This document shows, in pieces, positions 25,018 to 36,000 of a DNA stretch of 64,000 nt. Source of the DNA: Microplitis mediator. Taxonomy: Eukaryota > Arthropoda > Insecta > Hymenoptera > Braconidae. Every line of letters begins with the position of its first letter. Within the stretch, counting starts at the first letter, position 1. Under the pieces are notes generated by a model that did not search any database, was not told where the DNA came from, and saw nothing but the letters and a program-made list of their open reading frames with translations. Where the stretch lies: positions 12,147,662-12,211,661 of the forward strand of contig NC_079970.1 in the NCBI RefSeq assembly GCF_029852145.1, in the 5' to 3' direction. Both the position numbers and the translations under genes were made by a program.

Positions 25018-25407
25018 AGTTTGTAATGTTAATTCTTACCATTTCAGAAGGTAAGCAAATTTATACATAAAAATGTCTACAATTTCACGGGAAAAAAATA
25101 CTTAAAAATTTTTGAAGTCAAATTAACAATAACCTGATATAAAAATTTGCCTGAAAATTGACGAAAAATTTTTTTAGTCAACTTTTGAAGTAAATTTGAA
25201 TTCTAATTCGCGTAGTAAATTTACGTCAAATTGTATAGCAAGTTGTATATGAATTGTCGTCAAAAACGGAAGTCCGAAGTTGACGGATATTTGAAGAAAA
25301 ATTCAAGAAAACTTTTGTCAAGTATACTTTAGCTAAAGAATACTGTGCTATCAGGGCTGTTCTATTAGGGTACCAAGATCGAACGAGTCACTGAACAAAT
25401 CCTAATA

Positions 25408-25797
25408 GCCAAGCTGGCAGCAAGCTAGCGACAATCTACTGTAGCAACGTGTCACCGAGTTGCCCGCAACAATTGGTATTTCCATAAGTTGCAGCAACTG
25501 GCCGCTAACTTTCCGAGAAAGTTAGTGGTGAAAGTTAGCATTTCATTAGTCGACAGAAAGTTGTCTTCATTTTTCTCAGGTAGTTGGCAACAGGTTGCAG
25601 TAGTAGATTGCCATCAACTTTCTGGAAAAGTTGGTAACTACTTGTAGTCAACGGTTGTCATCAATTTGATCACAACTAATTGACATCAACTTTTTGACCA
25701 GAAAGTCTTGCCATCAGAGAGAGTTTGCTCAGCAGTAGGTTTCGGTTGAGTACAATTTCAAATTGACGACGAATTGTGGGCACAATGGCTATCAGGG
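25408..25797. repeat. Diverged second CAACTTG-type foldback
   Basis: It runs from TCCTAATAGCCAAGCTGGC to ATGGCTATCAGGG, the same terminal words as 23614-24192, with similar but more degraded arms. A third, shorter pair (CCCTGATAGTCACTTTGCC near 26032 and AGTGGCTATCTAAG near 26131) may be another remnant. The rest of 25018-26568 is non-coding. Confidence 0.5.
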
Positions 25798-26568
25798 TAA
25801 GTTTTACTTTACTAAGAAGTTACGTTGACAGTCACTTAGGTTACAAGCTGAAAAAAAATGCTCCCAAGATTGGACGTTAAGTTGAATGCAAGAAATCGAT
25901 GTGTTCAATGAGTTGACGTGAGCTTTTTCACCAATTTGTATCAAATTGAGGAATACATTGTTCTTTAGCTACTTTCTTGCAGCTATAGCCAAATCCGTCG
26001 GTTGGTTTGTCTTACAAAATCGAGTCTACCCTGATAGTCACTTTGCCTGTAAATTGTCAACTTGGCACTCAATTTGCCCGAATTCTACTGCTGCTATTGA
26101 ATGGCAAATTTAAAGCAGCTTGCTTGGCAACAGTGGCTATCTAAGTTGAATGTCAAGAAAACTGCTGCTAAGTAAAGGTTTGCTCGGCGAATCTGATACT
26201 ATGCTAAGTTTACCAGGAACTCAGTTTGGTCAACAGAAACGAACTAAAATAGTTTTATATTTTGAATGTTGTTAGTCACACACAAGTGACATTATTCACC
26301 ACAAAGTGGTAATTTTAAATTATCCTTATTTACCCGCTCAACTGAACTTTGAATTCAACCCTACTATATAACTAAATGATAAGTTATGATCACGAAAGTA
26401 TTTTCAATATTAAAAAATTAATCATGATTTTACTTTTTGCAGTAAAAAATAATTGTTTATAATTTGCAAGAAATTAATAATGTTGCGTAATCACAACTAC
26501 ATTCAAATTTGAATGTAGTTGAACTTCCGGCAAATAGAAGCAGCACCTACTGAGGCCTAGTGTCTATT

Positions 26569-27912
26569 GTTATGTCCGCCGCTTAATTTTTAATTATTTA
26601 TCCGGGATTTCTCCCTTTGGTAGCGATAGTAATTTTGGACAAGCGGGTTGGAGGGTGCGGACAACAATAAAGAATACGAGGAAGAAATTATCTTCCTATA
26701 ATTTATTATTTATAGTGGATCTTTTCGAAAATTAAGAACCCAAACGTCTTCAAAGAGACTGGTGCTCTTGTTTAAGCCAAAGTATTTTATGATGATCGAA
26801 AAATAGTTCTTTCACCTACCTTTCGATGTCAATTCTTCTAGTGCGGCAGCTATTATCCCTCCAGGACTAAACAGCTCACTCGACCTTCCTGAGGGTTGGT
26901 AGAATGGGTGCGGCTGGGTTGGTAGGATGATATCTTATGTACTACTTTCGAATGAAACCGCAAGGTTGAAGTGATGAACTTGATCTTTTATTAATTATTT
27001 CAAATTACAACGTTTTTACTGAACGTCACTTGTTCACTCTAAGTTTTCACAACTTTATATTTTATTTATAATATAGGATTATTTATCCTTAACAGATATT
27101 TTTATTAAGATTTCAATTTATTTTTAATGCGTCCTTTTTCACACCCGAAAAGTGGTTTTATGCGCAAATTAACTCGGCACGAGATGGAATCGCAAATTCA
27201 CGTGATTTGCGTCACTGGTTCGATCGTACCGGATGGTTTTTATAAATCCGACAAATATTGTACTAGACGAACGATTACTACAGTTGCGTCAGATCGAATT
27301 TTAGATCAATATTTGAGGCTTTTTAATACAAAATTAAAATCCCTTACTGACTTTTCGACGCCTAGGGCGGATTCCTGCAGTAAGGTTAATAGAATTTAGC
27401 AATCTTTGACTATTTCTTATTGACTTTTCGACGCAGATGCGGATTCCTGCAATAAGAATTAGCCTAGATTATTTAAGAAGTGCCCTATCGACTTTTCAAC
27501 GCAGATGCGGATTCCTGCAATAGGGTTTAAGTTAAAAATTATTAAAAATCCTCTTATTGACTTTTCAACGCCTAGGGCGGATTCCTGCAATAAGAGTACA
27601 CGAAATTTCGACGTTCGAATATTCGCGGACCGTAAGTTTTATGAACCGACTAGCCCTGAGCTATGGGTGCTCAGGCTTTTTATAAACTTTGGTTGGTGAT
27701 TTGATGGGGAATTTATAATCATTGTCATTGGTGGAAAGTGACGACAGTTTATTATTTATTCGTTAAACTTATTGCAGGTGTCTTCCCACTATTCTTTGCC
27801 GCATAAAAGGTGAAAAAGCTGACGCTGCGTTTTCGCGCGCTTTTCAAAGAGGAGCTCAGAAATAATTATTTTAAATAATTATTAAAATAAAAAAAATTAT
27901 TTGGACATAACA
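26569..27912 (-). repeat. 3' LTR of gypsy element (left copy)
   Basis: 1344 bp, TG to CA. Its outer parts match the right LTR closely. The centre (about 27230-27640) holds four copies of a unit containing GCGGATTCCTGCAATAAG about 60-75 bp apart, absent from the other LTR. Just outside it, in element sense, is a short purine run (CCGGGGGAT) that may act as polypurine tract. Confidence 0.9.
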
Positions 27913-29955
27913 ATCCCCCGGAAAGTAAGAGGGTTGCAAAATTCTCTTGCTTTCCTAAACATATGTCCCCTCTTTTAAGAAGCTCGCGATAACGCTTACA
28001 AATTTAGTTAAAAAGAACTTACAGCTAGATATATGAAAATATTTAAAATATAGAAGATTACATTTGAGTTTCCCAATATTTATGGTGTATATGTATGTAT
28101 ATATATGTTAATATGAATTTTATATAGTTCTTTTCTTAAAATATATCATTTCCCATTACCAAAATAATTATAATTATTCTTAAATATAAGGATTACATAG
28201 TATGATTATCCCAAATTAGGATTACAATATTATTTATTTCAACTTTTCACACGCATATGATGTGTACACTTAAGCATATTTTATGACCTTGAGAAAATAA
28301 AGGCAAAGTGAATTTCAACATGTTTTACAATTTAGTTTAATAGTTTTAAGAGTGACTTTTATTATTTTATTCATAAGTTTAATTCCATGTGATTTTAACA
28401 AACACTCTCACAGCTACCGCGTCTTATTACCGCTGACGGTGCGTTTATACGTTAAGTCGGGCATTCAGTCATCTGATTTGGAACTGGCACAATGTGCACG
28501 TCTTTCGATCAAAAGTATGACCTTGGGGATCCCATTTATTATTTTATAAGATTTTACGCCGAATTTACTTATATTCGGAGGAATTTTTTTTTTTTTTTTT
28601 TTTTGGGATCCCAGAACTCACATTTGTGAGTGTTATTACTCGTGTGGTGTGTGTAATAATCTGTTACACGTAAGTGTTAAAGTGTCAAGTCCAGTTAATT
28701 GTGATTGCAGTGTTTATTAATTCGTCTATTTATCCAGTTTTATTTAAGTCGGGGTTCTCTACCGTGCTGTCCATCCCGGCTAAAGCGTGAGCTTTTCCTG
28801 GCATGGAGTAAACATCTTTAAAGGGAAAAGGACGAGGACTTGGATGATTGAATGGAGGACTGGATATCAATTTTCTGGCTCTTTAGGGAAGATGGAGGTG
28901 ATGAGCCAGAAGAGTAGGAATTCGAGGTAGCGGAAGAAAATGGGGCAATTCAGCCATCACCAGCGTTCGCTGGGTAACCGAAATGATGTTACCACTTGCA
29001 AGTCAAGTTCAGCTGTCGGTTTTCCCTTATTAATAAAAGGAAAATCAGCTTAAAGATCGTGCGTTCCTTCTTTTTAACCCAAAAATTCACACATTCCTTA
29101 AAATAACCGTATACAACTTGGATATGATTGAATATGCAAGTGTATACGTAAGGAAAACTTGGTTTTTCCTTTCTCTGTCTGAGTTTAAAGTTTCACCTTT
29201 TCTTCCTCTTTTTCTTTTTTTTTATTACGGTACAATTGTTTAATTTGCCAGGTAAGTGTTTTTAGTTTATTATGGAACATGTGACTAGTCTGAGGTGAGT
29301 AACATTCTGCAGTTGTTTTTTTTTTTGAAAGAAAATTTCTATCTATTTCCATTTTCTTGTTATAGGTGGGGGAAAGGGAGTATTTTAAGGAGTTTTCCAG
29401 GATTTATTTTTGAAGGAGTATTTGACAGAGAAATGGCGTCCTGTAAGAAAATTTTTGTTAAGGCTGTGATAATATTTGTCAGCGGCTGTCATCTGCGTTT
29501 GGATTCGCGCATGCGCTATGAAAGGTAAACGTTTAAATAATTTGCTTTAATTTCAAAAGTAATTTCGCGGTTTTTAACAGGAATTTACCAATTATCCTGT
29601 TTCCTCGAATGTTCAGGTGATTTTAAATTTCTTTAATAGTTAAAATGTAAAAATCTATTATAAATTTTCCTTTCTTTTTCCAAAATCTATCTGGTAAACT
29701 TAAGTCTAGTAGTATGTTTCTTAGTTAAAATTTTTTTCTCTTTTTAAAATAGAGTGGTGGTAAAATAGGAATCTTCCTCAAAGATAACTATAGATATGTT
29801 TAAATGAATCCAAAAATTTGTAAATGTTTTCAAAAATGGCCCCGAAAATTACTTCGGGATCAGTTCCTAAATAATTAGAAGAAGATTGCTATTTTTACCA
29901 CGCGAAATTTTTTTTTTTGTTTGATTATACATTTCTCTTATCTTATTTAGGTTGA
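27913..29955 (-). other. Long non-coding tail between env and 3' LTR
   Basis: About 2 kb inside the gypsy element with no open frame that looks coding on the element strand. It contains a T23-type homopolymer near 28590 flanked by GGGATCCC words and AT-rich sequence. The function is unknown. Such a long post-env spacer is more than I would expect for the class. Confidence 0.6.
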
Positions 29956-31977
29956 TTATATTGGCGCATTGAAGTCGGAGAGACGGAGACCTCTGGATGT
30001 ACGAGTTGGAGTTGTTCGCCGATTTGCGGAGAATGAGACATGAGTTGGTGTCGACGGATGATCTTGGAGTTCGATGACCTCTGGTTGGTCCTTAATTTGG
30101 ACTGCCTTTGGCTTGAGATCGGAGGTACGTTTGGTTTCTGTTATTGTCTTATGAAGTACCTCGACTGGCTGCTTGTTTTTCTTGTAGGTGAAGCAACGCC
30201 TCTTGCCTGAGCAGATACAACACTTGAGGAAAACTGGCACGATGAGAATGATACACAAGATGACGAGGATAGACATATTTCCCGCCGTCATCGTTCGTTG
30301 TATCTCGTCCTCCTGATGATGCAGCGATATTTCAGACATCCGGTTTTCTGTTTCTTCTAGTCCTGCTCCCCAGGGTTGAAATTTATCGATTGTGTTTAAC
30401 GGGTCGATGTTCTTTTTGAAGAGAAACCCTGATACTTTGGGTTCGGCTGTTAAATTTGTTGACAGTGTTTCTAAGGTTAAATTTAACTTCGGCAGCGTGA
30501 TATTCAGCTGGGTGATTTCCTCATCTATACTTTTGATTAAGTATTTTCCGTTTTTCATTTCGCATCTGCCCTGGATATGGATCATTCCCGTTCCATTGAT
30601 ATAGTAGTCTTTTTCGACTGGGTCCAAACATTTGAGACTTAATTTTTCCTCTTTGCAGGTCGAGTAAGCCCAAGAGTTTGGTTGATTTAGCTTTATCCAC
30701 GTGGTTTTGCAATCGGGGATAATGCGGATGTTGCAAGTTCTCGAAATATCTTCTGTCGATTTCAAGAGCAGCTTCATTTCGCAGTCGACTTCTTCAGGAT
30801 CTTCTGTAGATTGAAATGGAATATCGGGACGACACGATAGATCTTCTCCGATGGTTCTGCATTTATTTATATATTCAGAGTCTGCTAGGAAAAATCTTCG
30901 CAGGCCTGGATCTGTAACCAAGAACCTTTTGGATGGTAAGATGGTCAAAGTTTGAATTTTTCCGTTCACATTTCCTGGTTTTGGCAACGGTCTCATTTCA
31001 TACGATAGTAGCGGAATCTTGTGGAACAGAGGCAAGGTTACTATAATGAGTAAATAACCTTTTGCCCTTGCTACCTTTACTGTCGATACTGCTGACAAGG
31101 TTGAGAGGTCCATCCTGTCAATCGGCTGAGGTGGATTTAAATCAGGGTGTTTCCGCATGATGTCGATCGTTGCTTTGTAAAGTTGTTTTGGTGATATCGC
31201 TTGAGGAGAGAGTCTGCCGGCTTTTGCCTCTTCGATGATGGTTTCGGCCTCTCTCAGGACTCGTAGGTGGTGATTGGCGACTTCTAGGCGCTCATCCCCC
31301 AGCATGAGGACTTTCGTGACATAAACTACTTTTTCTAAGGAGTTTAGCGTTGCGTTTATGAATGCGTGAGTGACGTCCGCAAGTTTGTTCAGATTTGACT
31401 GCATCTGAGCCTCACTCTGAAGGATGGTATTAATCTCACTCTTGACGATGTGAGTGGCGTTCTGTACCAGGTGCACCATTTCGGCATTATCTTGATATAA
31501 CTTGTTAATTTCCTTATTAATGTGTTCTTTGTCTTCATAATCCATGGTCCCAAACAATTCTCGAGAAATCGTGCCTATGAAACCGAACCATGGAGCTCTC
31601 TGGTTACGGTCAAGTGGCGGTGTTTGAAAACTCGTTTCGTCGAGGAGTTGGTCTAAGCGATGCATGGCCTGATATATTTGAACCTGTACCTCATTTATCA
31701 TGTCGATTTTCAGATAATGCATGCAGGACCCGACGTCGATGATCTTGGCACAAGCGAGCATGGTTGAATGTATATGTTCCAACTCGAAGGGGTACAGGTC
31801 TACCAACCCCTTGACGTTAATGGAAGAAATGATGCACCAATTTTCTTCAATCAAGTGAATCCTCTTAAATGGGTCATACAATAACCCTGGGTTGTCCGCC
31901 AATGGTTGAATGGTCATGACGTCCTTGGATTGGCTGCCTTCTATGATGATGGCCAAGAATATCAACAACGCCTTCAT
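29956..31977 (-). CDS. env: Env-like class F fusion glycoprotein
   Basis: 673 residues, intact. An N-terminal hydrophobic signal (residues 1-17) precedes the ectodomain. A furin-like RNQR site (124-127) is followed at once by a hydrophobic, glycine-containing stretch resembling the fusion peptide of insect errantiviral and baculoviral F-type envelope proteins. Helical regions follow. There are several N-x-T/S sites. A single transmembrane segment lies at about 569-588, followed by a basic, roughly 82-residue cytoplasmic tail. It begins 39 bp after the integrase stop, so a spliced message is likely, by family knowledge. Family assignment is by layout and motifs; no alignment was possible. Confidence 0.85.
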   Translation of the reverse strand: MKALLIFLAIIIEGSQSKDVMTIQPLADNPGLLYDPFKRIHLIEENWCIISSINVKGLVDLYPFELEHIHSTMLACAKIIDVGSCMHYLKIDMINEVQVQIYQAMHRLDQLLDETSFQTPPLDRNQRAPWFGFIGTISRELFGTMDYEDKEHINKEINKLYQDNAEMVHLVQNATHIVKSEINTILQSEAQMQSNLNKLADVTHAFINATLNSLEKVVYVTKVLMLGDERLEVANHHLRVLREAETIIEEAKAGRLSPQAISPKQLYKATIDIMRKHPDLNPPQPIDRMDLSTLSAVSTVKVARAKGYLLIIVTLPLFHKIPLLSYEMRPLPKPGNVNGKIQTLTILPSKRFLVTDPGLRRFFLADSEYINKCRTIGEDLSCRPDIPFQSTEDPEEVDCEMKLLLKSTEDISRTCNIRIIPDCKTTWIKLNQPNSWAYSTCKEEKLSLKCLDPVEKDYYINGTGMIHIQGRCEMKNGKYLIKSIDEEITQLNITLPKLNLTLETLSTNLTAEPKVSGFLFKKNIDPLNTIDKFQPWGAGLEETENRMSEISLHHQEDEIQRTMTAGNMSILVILCIILIVPVFLKCCICSGKRRCFTYKKNKQPVEVLHKTITETKRTSDLKPKAVQIKDQPEVIELQDHPSTPTHVSFSANRRTTPTRTSRGLRLSDFNAPI

Positions 31978-32015
31978 GGTGGTAAATTATTTCCTTGGAT
32001 CTGAAACAGAGAACT

Positions 32016-33011
32016 TTATAAAGGTTTAGCCTTTTGATCGACAGCAGGTTTAGCGTTATTAGGGTTGACCAATTTTCGGTTCCCTTTGTCATTCAGGTAA
32101 ATAAGACTTCCAAATTCGTTAATTTCGACAATTTCATAAGGCCCGGTGTAATAAACATCGAGTTTATTTTTCCTCGGCTCTTTTAGAACATAAATAAAAT
32201 CACCTACTTTAAAGGTTCTGGCATGTATGTGTCGATCATAACGAATTTTGGAATCTTGTTTTGCCTTATTGAGACAATCAGCAGCGATTTCTCTAACTTC
32301 TGATAATCTTCCCATAAGGTCAGCGAGATAATCAGAATAAGTTTCGATTCTGGAATAATCAGGGAATTGGGTTGGCAATCGAGCTCTTCGACCAAACATC
32401 AACTCAAATGGAGTGAATTTGGTAGAGGTGTGCACGTTTGTATTGTAACTCAACGCAGCAAAACCCACATATCGATCCCAGTTCGGATACTTATCTGAAA
32501 TTACTCGCAAAAAGTCTATCAGTGGTTGATGGCTCCTTTCTAAGGATCCATTTGACTGGGGGTAATAACCCGAAGTCGTTAATCTTTGTATTTTTAAAGC
32601 TTTTGCAAGCTGTTGTATTATTTTTGAGGTAAATGACGTACCTTTGTCTGAGAGGATGACTCTCGGACACCCATAATAACACATATATCGATCGACAAGG
32701 GCTTCAGCCACTGTTGTCGATCGGATATCGGGTATTGGGATCGCGGTTACGGCTTTCGAAAAATTATCCTGAATCGTTAGGATATGGACATTTCCACTTC
32801 TGGTCATTGGAAGTGGTCCAACGGTATCGATGGAAATTTTCTCGAAGGGCTCGAAGGGAGTATCGGTTATCATCATTGGTTGTTTAGTTTTTATTCGCGT
32901 GAGTTTGTTTTTCTGGCAAATTTCGCATTTCTGGATAAATCTATAGATCTTTTCCTTCATGCCGGGCCAGTAGAATCTCTCGCGGATTCGCCAATAAGTT
33001 TTCACGAACAC
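32016..33011 (-). CDS. Gypsy integrase (frame-separated from RT)
   Basis: 332 codons. The zinc-binding cysteines (KCEICQKNK) are at the start; the matching histidines (HCSPIAGH) are in the preceding pol frame, one base out of register near 33003. The catalytic triad is complete: Asp62 (ISIDTVGP), Asp122 (LSDKGTSF) and Glu158 (SNGSLERSH), with 35 residues between the last two. The C-terminal part has chromatin/DNA-binding-like basic sequence. As the first residues before TYWRIRERFYWPG depend on the other frame, the start methionine at 33011 is probably not the native start. Confidence 0.88.
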   Translation of the reverse strand: MFVKTYWRIRERFYWPGMKEKIYRFIQKCEICQKNKLTRIKTKQPMMITDTPFEPFEKISIDTVGPLPMTRSGNVHILTIQDNFSKAVTAIPIPDIRSTTVAEALVDRYMCYYGCPRVILSDKGTSFTSKIIQQLAKALKIQRLTTSGYYPQSNGSLERSHQPLIDFLRVISDKYPNWDRYVGFAALSYNTNVHTSTKFTPFELMFGRRARLPTQFPDYSRIETYSDYLADLMGRLSEVREIAADCLNKAKQDSKIRYDRHIHARTFKVGDFIYVLKEPRKNKLDVYYTGPYEIVEINEFGSLIYLNDKGNRKLVNPNNAKPAVDQKAKPL

Positions 33012-36000
33012 CTTTGTGGCCTGCTATAGGGCTACAGTGGTTTTCTTCGATGATTTTATCGCGTAATTCTTCGGCAGGAACTTCTATATTTCCTTCGCAA
33101 AGAGTTACCTCGATTGGACAATCGCCCAACTCTTGTATGAGATAAGACTTTATGTTCAAATCGTCGAAGTCATCCCCCTGTTTCGCTATGCGGAACGTAT
33201 AAATCTCATGTTTGAACATGGATGCTCGTAGATTTCGTAGTCCTTCAATTAAATTTGTTAAGTCGATTTTTTCAAAATGATTTTTCTTGACGAAAACGGT
33301 AAAGATGGAACATTGACCCAATTTTGTGACAAGTACGTCACCCAATTTTGGTCTAGCCGCTTTCAGATCTTCTCGATTGATGAAAGTGAGGTCTCTCAAC
33401 AGCTTTGAAACTGGTTTCATCATTTCACAATCCAAGGACAGGAAATGCACCGTGTGATCTCTCACATACGTGATTCCATCTCGACTGTCTTTGAATCTAA
33501 TTTGATTTTTAGGCAGTTTCTGAGGTCTGTCAGATTCAGAGCCAGATGAAGAAGAAACTTCGGGCGGTGAGTAGTTTTGACCACTCAAATCTTCGGCTAT
33601 GTCCGAAGATGGAGGGTCGAAGACGCACCATGGAGCTTGATTCGGAAATTTAGGTGGCAAATCATCATTCACAGCCGGCTCATCCCCCAGTTGTTCGTCA
33701 ACAACTTCCGGATGTGTCACATGGCGAAGATCCGATTCATTTGCCTGCTCATTTCCGTCGTCTTGTTCTTGGTGTACCTCTACTTGAATCACCGTGGCTT
33801 CGTCATATTGTGTGGTCTCTGATTGGTTTGATTGAGAAGAGCTCTCTTCCCTTCTCGTCAGATCTTTTGTAGAATTTTTATTTGGTGATTTGGGTTGCTG
33901 GCTTTCGTTCAGCAGCGTTTTTTCATTATCATTATTTTTTGGAGAAACTTCCCCCATTCGCTTGGGAGTTTCCCTTGGTGCTATACTGGAAGATGCAGCT
34001 GGAAAATCTTCAGTATTTAAGGTTTGAGAAGTAGAAGGTCTTGCTGTGATGGTAGAATTCCGACTGTCTGCTTCTACATCGTCATTCCAATAAAAGGTTT
34101 TAGAATGGTCATCATATTCCAGCCCTTTATGCTCTTTCTGTGCAGCTCTCAACACAGTGTGTTTCCACATGGGAGTAGATGGGCTTGAACCACCACTTAG
34201 ATATTTTTCGCGAAGTTTGGTAGCTCGCGACAACGGTGGAGTTGCTGGATTTGTCTCAACTTGGACTTCTGGTTCAGAGCAGCTGGCTTCGCTGGAGTCT
34301 TCATCTTCTTCAGTATTTTCATTATCTCGAAGAAATTCGTCTTCTTCTTCCTCTTCTATTTCTTCGGATTCGTCCGGGTCTTCGTTTTCATCGTATTCGT
34401 GCGGAAGGTAACTCTGTTCAAGATATTCTCTGACTTCCTTGGCCACCTGAGGGCTGACTACTGGCAGTGGATTGTAGTAGTCGTCTGGATGGACAGAGCA
34501 ATCCGCTTCTTTATCTGGGATGTTAACGGTTCGTTGTTCAAGAGCTCTGTTGAAACGTTCGAATGATTTTCTCAAATCTTCCCGCAATTGTTGTCGATCT
34601 ATAGCCTCGGGCGAATTTTCATCCCCCTGATCGCTGGAGCTTTTATCCTGTTCGTTCATCAGATATTCTTCGTTCATGAGTCGGACTGCTTCTTCTTCCT
34701 CCTCATCTGTTTCTTCCGAATTTGTTTCAGGTTCTGGTTCCGGATCTACTGGAGCTTGAGGTTTTGATGATGCGGGTGGTTGATTTTCTTCAAATACGTC
34801 GTCTTCAATACCCCCTGAAACGTCAGGTTCGGCAGTACTTATCTCACAGTAATTTATCTTTTTCCGATTTGGGTTTAGTTCTGTGGCTCGTCTCATACGT
34901 AAACGAGAAGCGATTGTATCACGAGGTTGTGGAGCGCTGTTGACACGGGGTTTATTTTTACCTCCCGGTTTTCGACCTCGTTTTACTGCTGCTATTGCTT
35001 CGTCGTCAGGACAAGAATTTTTCTTGAGCGGTAACATTACAGCTTCTTTGATGGGTGTTTCTTCTGAATTAATCTCTGCCGGAGATCTTCCCTCGGGATT
35101 GTAAGATAATCCTTCGGCATATTGCTCGGAGATTTTGTGACGAACAACAACAGAGAATTTATATTCGCTTAATTTAGATCTCCATTTGATTTGGCGTTCT
35201 GTAACGGTTTGGCTATTCTTTAACCAGGACATACAAGGACTACTTGTATACAAGGTGAAGGGCTTACCGTAGAGGTAAGACCGGAATTGTTGCACCGCAT
35301 ACAAAACTGCTAAACATTCTTTTTCGTTATGTGTATATCTGGTTTCAGTTTCTTGCAAAACTCTAGATGTACATGAGACAATTTTTTCGACATTTGCATC
35401 CGGGTTTTCGGGAGTTTGATCTTCGTTTTCGAGTTCTTGGCTCAAAATACCCGAGATGCCAACATCAGACGAACTAGTCGCTAATATGAATGGTCGATTA
35501 AAGTCTGGATAAGCGAGGAATGAATTTTCGCACAGTGCATTCTTTATGTCATCGAAAGCTTTTTGAGAATCAGCTGACCAGACGAACGGTTTAGTTTTTC
35601 TGGTAAGGTCAGTGATTGGTTTCGCTCTTTCAGCGAAGTTTTCGATGAAACGTCGGTAGTAGTTAGCTAATCCCATAAATTTGCGCGCCTCCGTATGGTT
35701 ACGGGGGTGGGATGCATTTTTAAGGGATGAAATTTTCTTCGGATCAGGTTTCACGCCATTTTTAGTGATAATATGACCCAAATATTCCACCTCAGGGCAG
35801 AGAAATTTACATTTCTCGGGCTGAAGAGTTAGCCCAGCCTCTCGAAGGCGGTTGAAAAGTCTTTGCACTCGCACTTCATGCTCTTCAAGTGAAGATGCGT
35901 AACTTACGAAATCATCCAGGTAAATGAACATTTCAGTGCCTTTTAAACCACTCAAAGTGGAGTCCATCATGCGTTGGAAAATTGCTGGAGCGCACTCAAG

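Noticed and set aside
26569..27912. Direct repeats around 27350-27590 as a CRISPR-like array
   Set aside because: Only four diverged units inside an LTR of a eukaryotic element; spacing and context do not fit CRISPR.
34157..34411. Plus-strand serine-rich open frames inside the gypsy pol
   Set aside because: Antisense shadow of the acidic GAA/GAG-rich tract on the minus strand.
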